Shown here one piece after another: positions 59,201 to 64,000 of a stretch of DNA of 64,000 nucleotides. Source of the DNA: Hydractinia symbiolongicarpus (Eukaryota > Cnidaria > Hydrozoa > Anthoathecata > Hydractiniidae). The stretch lies in the NCBI RefSeq assembly GCF_029227915.1, contig NC_079884.1:14262001-14326000 (forward strand). The letters are read 5' to 3'. Under the pieces are notes generated by a model. The model did no database searches and was not told where the DNA came from. It saw only the letters and a program-made list of their open reading frames with translations. Every line of letters starts with the position of its first letter. The stretch's first letter is position 1. The position numbers were made by a program, and so were the translations under genes.

Positions 59201-61716
59201 AAATATTGAATCAGCGAACAAAGTGCGCTGGTCTGTTCAGTGCGCAAAACACGTTTGCCGGATTGGTAATATGTGCGCGAGATATACGGAATGTGAGCAT
59301 TGTAACCGGTTCGTAGCTCCTTTAACTATCCACGCACAGTTTTTAACAACAATAACACAAGTTGCTTCGCTTTGCTGCCCTTTGCTGCACTTTGCATCTT
59401 TTATTCCTTCATTCCTTTATTAATTCATTTTTATAATATGTACCTATTATATATTATATGACTGATTTACGATTTAATTTGGAAAAGGTTATCAAATGTT
59501 ATGGGGTAGGAATCCGTCCAAGATAATATGCTCGAAAAACTCTGGATCAAATAGGGTTAACCGAATTTGTGATAATACCACCAACCTCATTTAATTCACG
59601 GTAGGGCAAACGCTATGACTAGGAAACTTGCCGAGATAACTTAGCAAAATGATAGAAGTACTTTGACATCTTTTATATTAATAGTCTGTCTGTGACAATA
59701 CCGAACCAGATCAAAATTTGGCTTTCCAAAGGAGATGTTTTTTCCTCCTTAAGAATGCGCACATTTTAAAAAAATAGTCTAATTTGTTTTATCAGCGATT
59801 TAGACATTACGTAGTTATAACGATTGACGTCAGAAGCCCTTGCGCAGCACTTTCAACTTTGAGGCCAATTAACTGGAAAACGAGTGAAAATAACTGGTCT
59901 TATTTCCTGCGTTGATAACTAGGAACCACATGCCACTAAAGAGGACCAATTCCCTGAAGCTGGATTGACCTATCCGTTTCGGAACAGACGGGCTGATGAC
60001 GTCATCAAAATATCTTAAAACTACAATATCTCTGCAATCATACGTCAAAAGTACATGATCCTATACCTTTTCTTGATCAACGTTTCAGGCTGTATTCCAT
60101 AGAGGCAACGGGAATACAATTTTGTTCAGCTTTTTATCGCTTCACAATCTAACAAGATCAACCAATTCTGAGATAATGTATTTTTATTTGTCAAAAACAT
60201 AGGTTCTACGAGCAAGTCCCAGAGTATCAAAACATACTTTGGAAGCTGTTTGAATAACTAGTAGCAAACGATCGTGTTATTGACGTTGCATAATGGTGCA
60301 TCTTGTTCGCTAGAAAGTCATAAAATAAAGTTATAAAATAATTTGTCATCTAATTTTGCCGTAAGTTTCTTTCCTTAAAAAAATACCTGAAGCCACGCAC
60401 TGTTTTATCATGAAAACAGCCATTCTTTCAATTCTAAACGAAACGAATGGTAAAACGCGGAACGATGCTTTTTCACACTTAAACAATATTCTAGGAAATT
60501 TATACGAATAATTTATACCGTGAGAGAACTTTTTTCTGCATTGGCAAATCCACGGGTTCGCCTGTCCTTTTTATTCTGCATAAGGCATAACGATAAGGTC
60601 CGTGGAATAATCCATTTACGCAGAAAGACAATGGAAAAATAGGTTGATTTAGATGTTTCGCTGACGTCAGCAGTGCATATACAAAATAATGGCAAAATTA
60701 AGTTTGTCTGTGGTCTGTAATGTGTAGAGTTCATCAAACTAATGCATAGGATCATACGTTTTCGACGAACGCCTAAGGAGATGTGAGGGTTTAAAGATTT
60801 TGCTAACGTCAGCAGAGACCGGCAATAACAAAAAAAAATTGTATACCCGTTACCCTCATTGTATAGATCTTGAAACACTGATCAAAAAATGCATAAGATT
60901 ATGTATCTTTGACAAACGGTTGCCGATATATCGAGGTTTAAATGTTTTTTGATGACGTCCTCAATCGGCCTAATCTGAAATGGATTCGGGGATTCAGGTT
61001 TGGGCAACTTACCCAACCTTTTTATATATATTTTTTTTAAAACAATTAATATTTTTTACATAAAAAATACAATATAACCTAAATATAACAGAACCACGAA
61101 AAAGTAAGTTTAAAGTTTGTTATTTACGAAGATCTTACCCAATTTTGTCCAAGCGTGTTCCAAGTTACCTGGCCTCATAAATTAATTTCATCATTGTCGT
61201 GCCGTAACGTTAGAAAGATAAGCATACCTTTTTCGGCGACAATAAAGGAAAATGAACATATGTGAAAATTGTCCCTTACAAACACACTGACACACTGTAT
61301 ATCGATATTTTATATGGTTATAGAAATCATGTATTTTACACATTTGTAAAGAAAGCAAGTTTGGACGTTAAATTACACTATCATTACTTTATGGTTTTGA
61401 AATGATCATGTTACCTTTTTATCTCTTCATACTCAATGATAAATTGTAACAAAGTGTTACAAACATCTTGTGTGTGCAAGAAAACGCTCTTGTTTAATTC
61501 TTCACTACTATAAATTTATCATAGGGTGATTCGTCGATGAAGCGTCCTCCAAACTTACCAAATTCTGACGTCGAACTTTACGACAGCTGCGTTAATGACG
61601 TAAACAATCCAAACATTTTTGTCATCTACGAAAGAGACCAATGTTATCCAAGATACCTTATATCGTACAAACAACGACTTAGATATAGAACGTCTATTTT
61701 AGAAGAAGAGCTTTAA
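53261..61716 (+). CDS. ZC3HAV1/PARP12-like mono-ADP-ribosyltransferase with 13 CCCH fingers
   Basis: Seven exons: 53261-55364, 55443-55662, 55994-56186, 57543-57724, 58375-58572, 58662-58917, 61525-61716. All introns are GT-AG with matching phases; the product is 1114 residues. The first ATG follows an in-frame TGA. Residues 1-60 look like the winged-helix cap of ZAP-type proteins. CCCH fingers start at C65, C83, C134, C154, C244, C263, C320 and C340, then, after an acidic linker and a second winged-helix-like stretch (about 478-540), at C544, C565 (second Cys missing), C618, C639 and C713. WWE domains are at about 739-812 and 818-890; these bind ADP-ribose chains in relatives. The catalytic domain (about 900-1114) has H985 (LYHGTS), Y1017 (GQGSYF) and I1082 (NIFVIY). 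This H-Y-I triad is typical of mono-transferases such as PARP12. Relatives bind foreign RNA and act in antiviral or stress responses; the role here is inferred. Intron 6 (2.6 kb) holds Helitron-like copies. Confidence 0.93.
57186..57247. repeat. Short direct duplication in PARP intron 3
   Basis: ATCGCTTCATTTTATCACAA...TTGTAA occurs twice back to back, about 32 bp each. Confidence 0.8.
58235..58265. repeat. Hairpin in PARP intron 4
   Basis: CACAGAAACGATAT and its exact complement ATATCGTTTCTGTG are separated by three bases (ACC), a 14-bp stem. Confidence 0.8.
59690..61310. mobile_element. Inverted pair of degraded Helitron-like copies in PARP intron 6
   Basis: The left copy (about 59690-60120, plus) shares CTGTCTGTGAC, GAGGCCAATTAACT, TGATGACGTCATCAAAATATC and AAAAGTACATGATCCTATAC with the array units at 16-18 kb. 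The right copy (about 60575-61310) is in reverse orientation: read on the minus strand it shows the internal modules, then GGATTATTCCACGGACCTTATCG near 60575, the hairpin-bearing end, with CTAG lost. The two could fold on each other in the pre-mRNA. Confidence 0.65.
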
Positions 61717-62412
61717 ACATGTAAACAGAAATCGTTATACTTCAAAGTCATGGCATTCTTTCGTATTGCTATTTCTACAATGAAGGACATAAGTTGGAGA
61801 AAAATTGCTTTTATATCTATCCGTATCAAGGCACATCACAGAAATCATTTTTAAAGTAAATCACTGTTTAACACATAAACCTGTCTTATGCGAAAAACAT
61901 CGTTGAATTACTTTTTTTTGCACCTACTTTTTTTGAGCCCCGGTTTAGTGTTCAATGATCGATCATGGTATGCAGAGACTACAAAAAAACAATTTACCCT
62001 GCTTCCATCCGATAAAAGATTTTACCTTTCACCAGTATGAAAAATTGTGCACATAAAGGAATCAGTTTTTGCAAGTTTAAGGAGTCTTCGTAAGTTTCGC
62101 AAAAAAGACTTTTTGCGAAAGCTATTATTTCTTTTTTAAAACGCGATTTATACTATTTTTTTCCCTGATTTATCAGAACTTATGTAATTTTTATGTGAAG
62201 TTTAACCTCTGTGTATTTTTAATCTTTGCCTCTCCTACAAAGGAGCCCTATAAAAAACAGTATAAATTGGCAAAAAAGTTATTATTGTGTTTCGCGAAAT
62301 TTAACTTTAAGGGTGTGTGGTATAATTACTATTTTTCGGTATGTAACTCAAGTATTATTAGAACAACAGCTATTAATTGATTTTTATGATTTACATTCAC
62401 AGTTTGTAATTA
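61717..62412. other. PARP downstream region
   Basis: AT-rich. No canonical AATAAA noticed in the first 300 bases after the stop codon. No other gene recognised; the frames at 62195-62558 arise from AT-rich sequence and the CCGT repeat. Confidence 0.3.
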
Positions 62413-62541
62413 TCTATAATATAATACCCGTATACGTCTGTCAGGTCCGTCCGTCCGTCCGTCCGTCCGTCCGTCCGTCCGTCCGTCCGTCCGTCCGTCC
62501 GTCCGTCCGTCCGTCCGTCCGTCCGTCCAAGCTAACACTAG
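62413..62541 (+). mobile_element. Short Helitron-like element filled by (CCGT)n
   Basis: It starts TCTATAATATAATACCCGTA after an A, like the 5' ends of the array units (TCTATATAATAATACG). It runs through CGTCTGTC into about 20 CCGT repeats (62446-62528), and ends AAGCTAACACTAG at 62541. The 3' hairpin is absent, so the 3' boundary is less certain. Plus-strand translation of the repeat gives a Pro-Ser-Val-Arg run, not a gene. Confidence 0.5.
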
Positions 62542-62648
62542 CTAAGCACAATAAATAGTTTCACATGTGTTGTGAAACGAGCTGTCTTGTGAAAGATGTT
62601 TATATAGTGGGGAAAACAAATAGTTGCGATCTAAGGGAAGATTAGTAT

Positions 62649-62903
62649 TTGGCAGAGGCTGTTCGAAATTTTACATGTCTTTACGATAAAAATTGCAAAG
62701 ATTATCGAGAAAAATATGGAGTGGCAAATGCTTGGAGAAAAGTTGAACAGAAATTGGGATATGACACTCGTTTGCAGCGCAGAACCCCTGGCGCTAAGTA
62801 TCATATCGGCTTTTTGCAGGAGAGCTTTCGAAAGGAGATGCTGTTTTGCGATTTTGAGAAATTGCTAAAAAACTGCCATGTTCCAAAAATTTATGAAATT
62901 TAG
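62649..62903 (+). pseudogene. MADF-domain fragment
   Basis: The frame AEAVRNFTCLYDKNCKDYRE...YGVANAWRKVEQKLGYD fits the first two helices of a MADF (Adf-1-like, Myb-related) DNA-binding domain: a LI.aV...p.LYd....dY....k...aW..v...lg pattern. The remainder (GFLQESFRKEM, FEKLLKNC) is less typical, and TAG at 62904 ends it. A stop lies just before the first homologous residues, while TTTGGCAG/AG may be a splice acceptor. It could be an isolated exon of a real gene, a Harbinger-type transposon accessory gene, or a relic. Confidence 0.55.
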
Positions 62904-62904
62904 G

Positions 62905-64000
62905 ATTGTAGGTGCTCATCATATAAGGGCTACTTATCTGTTTTAAGAGAAATATCTATATTTCTGTCATTTGAGAAACGAATTATTTTAGCGAATTCGT
63001 TTATACCGTCTGAAGTATTGATATTAATCTAGCCCTTACTACTGGTCATCTCTCGCGAAAACGGAATGAGTGCGTAGCAGAGTTCTTGAGTTGGGTTTTG
63101 ATCCTGCGCAGGTCCGATTTATTTTCAAGACTATACATCGTTATTATTGTGAAATATTACTTAGGGAGGTATTTAAGAGTAAAGATAATTTAATTTAGTG
63201 CTATATCCAATTTATCTGTATAAGTCCGACTTTATCGTTTGCGAAAGGTGAAAAAAACATTGTGAAGTACATCATTAGATCTACAAGATTTGATCTATTG
63301 CGTGCTTCTCATATTGCCGCTCAGTAATGGATGTTTTTCTGTCGCAGTAAAAAATGACAGCGGTGTACCACGTTTAGGCTATATAAACTACATTTACTTG
63401 TTTTTCGATAATTTAAGTCGACTTTAATTAGCTTTAGTAGGCTAACCACCATTCCTCCCAGTAATTGTTATGTCAATATAGTTAATGAATCATTTTCGGC
63501 AGGCAAATGGTCCAGTTTGAATGTTATTTTATTTTATTTGAATACCTTATACAACTTTGCATATTTTATATTTAAGTAAAGTTATCAAATATTCATCAGA
63601 TTATAAAGTCCAAACATGTTTTTAATATTAATACGATATTCATAGCAATGGAAAGGCGGCCATAAATTATATAATGGCTAATTCAACTTGTCAATATAAG
63701 TCACATGACTGTACATATCGAAATAAGACTTTTAAAATATGAAAATGTTGTTAGTTCTTATTCGAAAGAATGGAAAGTTGTATTAATTGTCGTTATTAGG
63801 AAATTTAATATATTTATGTAAGTATTTATTTCTCTGTTATTTAACAGCATTACAGTCTCTTTCTTCTTTGTCATCCTTTGTACCAGAGAGGCGCGCATTT
63901 CGACTATGTTAACAGTGTGACCTAGTAAAGAAGTGTTGTGAATTCTTATAAAAACTATTCTAGGTCTCCCTAAACTGTTCCCTCTACCCAAGTTAGTATA
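62905..64000. other. Gene-poor end of window
   Basis: AT-rich. Short frames only, including 63758-63991 on the minus strand with no recognisable domain. Confidence 0.35.

Noticed and set aside
59136-59423. Cys-rich 95-codon frame that might be a small zinc-binding protein
   Set aside because: It sits in PARP intron 6, with irregular cysteine spacing, no plausible exon structure and a low-complexity end.
62226-62558. 110-codon frame ending in a repeated Arg-Pro-Ser-Val run
   Set aside because: Produced by translation of the CCGT microsatellite.

Overview
This is eukaryotic, AT-rich, intron-bearing and transposon-heavy DNA. It is most probably from a cnidarian. The reasons are the NACHT-LRR (NLR) gene remnants, a many-fingered CCCH-WWE-PARP gene, a HIRAN-like ORF of a kind I associate with cnidarian genomes, and RTE, L2-like, Penelope-like, Tigger and Helitron-like elements together. 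Genus cannot be fixed from sequence alone; a medusozoan is a guess.

Layout. (1) 1-20050 is an NLR pseudogene in two tandem segmental copies on the minus strand. Copy 1 (1-5530) has deletions and stop codons. Copy 2 (5791-20050) is split by an RTE LINE and an L2-like LINE, and further right by a head-to-tail array of three Helitron-like units, the first of which holds a nested Tigger element. (2) 20050-24340 holds a tRNA-derived SINE, a 1-kb inverted-repeat element and one intact single-exon MFSD6-like transporter gene (22331-23752, minus). (3) 24340-36100 is mostly gene-poor: a minisatellite at 26.7 kb, an isolated relic of the last PARP exon at 29.87 kb, an 0.8-kb dispersed repeat, a hairpin-tipped (CCGT)n element, a ~120-bp satellite and a foldback element. 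(4) 36100-52430 is a mosaic of duplicated blocks. It ends in two almost identical tandem copies of a 6607-bp unit with a 4-bp shared junction; each carries relics of a MULE/ZSWIM-type transposase exon and a Penelope-like retroelement. (5) 53261-61716 is a complete seven-exon gene on the plus strand for a 1114-residue ZC3HAV1/PARP12-like mono-ADP-ribosyltransferase. I count 13 CCCH fingers (one degenerate), two WWE domains and an H-Y-I catalytic triad. (6) 61717-64000 has a short Helitron-like (CCGT)n element and a MADF-domain fragment.

Only two genes look intact: the MFSD6-like transporter and the PARP gene. The PARP and NLR families are both innate-immune families, so the window may belong to an expanding and decaying defence-gene neighbourhood; that link is inference. 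The clearest mechanistic result is the Helitron-like array. Copy 1 of the segmental duplication preserves the empty target site, which fixes the element ends (5'-TC, 3' hairpin plus CTAG, insertion between A and T, no target-site duplication).
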